Positions 63,646-64,000 of a stretch of DNA of 64,000 nt are shown here, in pieces. Source of the stretch: Pectobacterium versatile (GTDB lineage: Bacteria; Pseudomonadota; Gammaproteobacteria; Enterobacterales; Enterobacteriaceae); assembly GCF_020166435.1 (NCBI RefSeq), contig NZ_JAINZP010000001.1, positions 496,001 through 560,000 of the forward strand. Direction: 5' to 3'. The notes below the pieces were generated by a model, which saw only the letters and a program-made list of their open reading frames with translations, was not told the origin of the DNA and searched no databases. How positions within the stretch are numbered: the first letter of the stretch is position 1; each line of letters opens with the position of its first letter. The position numbers and the translations under genes are program-made.

Positions 63646-64000
63646 TTATACCGTTTTCTTCGCCAACTGTTTGTAGCGGTCGAAGATAACCGCTGCTAGC
63701 AGAATCAGACCACGCACCACATACTGGGAAAACGGAGAAATATTCAGCAGGTTCATCGCGTTCTCTACCGTACCTAAAATCAGCACGCCAGCCACCACGT
63801 AAGAAATCTTACCGATCCCGCCTTTCAGCGACACGCCACCCAGCACACAGGCAGAAATCACGATCAGTTCATACCCGATGGAGGTCATCGGCTGGCCGCT
63901 AGTCATACGCGATGCCAGAATGATCCCTGCCGCCGCCGAGACCAGACCGGACAAGGCAAAAATGATAATCTTGGTACGAACTACGGGCACCCCAGCCAAA
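63646..64000 (-). CDS. araH: L-arabinose ABC transporter permease AraH, C-terminal part
   Basis: The last ~117 residues of a BPD-type sugar permease. VPVVRTKIIIFALSGLVSAAAGIILASRMTSGQP and GYELIVISACVLGGVSLKGGIGKI (the conserved ribose/arabinose permease segment) are followed by hydrophobic helices, and the end is IFDRYKQLAKK. The 5' part lies beyond the right edge. It imports L-arabinose with AraF and AraG. Confidence 0.93.
   Translation of the reverse strand, partial: LAGVPVVRTKIIIFALSGLVSAAAGIILASRMTSGQPMTSIGYELIVISACVLGGVSLKGGIGKISYVVAGVLILGTVENAMNLLNISPFSQYVVRGLILLAAVIFDRYKQLAKKTV

Overview
The window is about 64 kb of an enterobacterial chromosome close to the replication terminus. The backbone genes (digH, pptA, ydfG, ynfB, ynfD, bioD2/ynfK, mlc, ynfL/ynfM, tus, fumC, manA, ydgA, add, ydgJ) are those of the E. 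coli terminus region and resemble E. coli proteins over their full length. Two terminus landmarks can be read directly: a 17/17 Ter site in front of tus (46301-46317) and a near-perfect dif site (23898-23925). The accessory set (dat-ddc diaminopropane pathway, glucosylglycerate genes, ERIC-like repeats, araH-araC order) fits a soft-rot genus such as Pectobacterium or a close relative. This assignment is inference; no rRNA or species marker lies in the window.

Region 1 (1-4695) is a leftward cluster of two Fe(II)/2-oxoglutarate oxygenases, a class III aminotransferase, a sulfotransferase-like protein and a short-chain dehydrogenase. It looks like tailoring or biosynthesis of an amino-acid-derived small molecule and continues beyond the left edge. 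Region 2 (4951-7435) holds an ERIC-like repeat, gabT, and a wreck of a Tn3-family transposon (transposase pieces plus a 38-bp terminal repeat) containing an IS3-family remnant.

Region 3 (7436-23893) is a 16.4-kb genomic island bracketed by a 38-bp perfect direct repeat. The right copy lies 4 bp from dif. Its mobility module is three overlapping tyrosine-recombinase genes plus a small helper (18020-23753). Its cargo includes a SMEK-domain protein and, most strikingly, a two-gene operon: a 1654-aa protein joining a NERD nuclease-like domain, two kinase-like domains and an SF1 helicase, overlapping by 4 nt a 475-aa winged-helix protein. I consider this pair a strong candidate anti-phage system. 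Further cargo: a helicase tail remnant, an MqsA-like antitoxin fragment, a ParS/MbcA-like protein and a membrane protein. On the other side of dif lies a filamentous-phage remnant (secretin, Zot, pVI-like, pIII C-terminus; 23886-25155).

Region 4 (25300-42503) is mostly backbone: VF530-type protein, digH, a ParE/Phd-type toxin-antitoxin pair, dat-ddc, a yddG remnant and pptA. It then has a broken glucosylglycerate locus in which a 159-bp perfect inverted repeat flanks a triply damaged phosphatase gene next to a beheaded gpgS. After that come a PLP aminotransferase with a Tat-like leader, ydfG, ynfB, a lipoprotein, ynfD, a DHA2 transporter, bioD and mlc. Region 5 (42525-64000) has a 343-bp ERIC-like composite repeat, a possible secreted effector (43212-43874), ynfL/ynfM, Ter-tus, fumC, manA, ydgA, an ACR3-like transporter, add, and an inactive IS1-family element. 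It continues with a lyase-like AT-rich gene, yfeH, ydgJ, an outer-membrane protein with a GlcG-like protein and two-component system, araC, and the 3' part of araH at the edge. No tRNA, rRNA or CRISPR array was seen.
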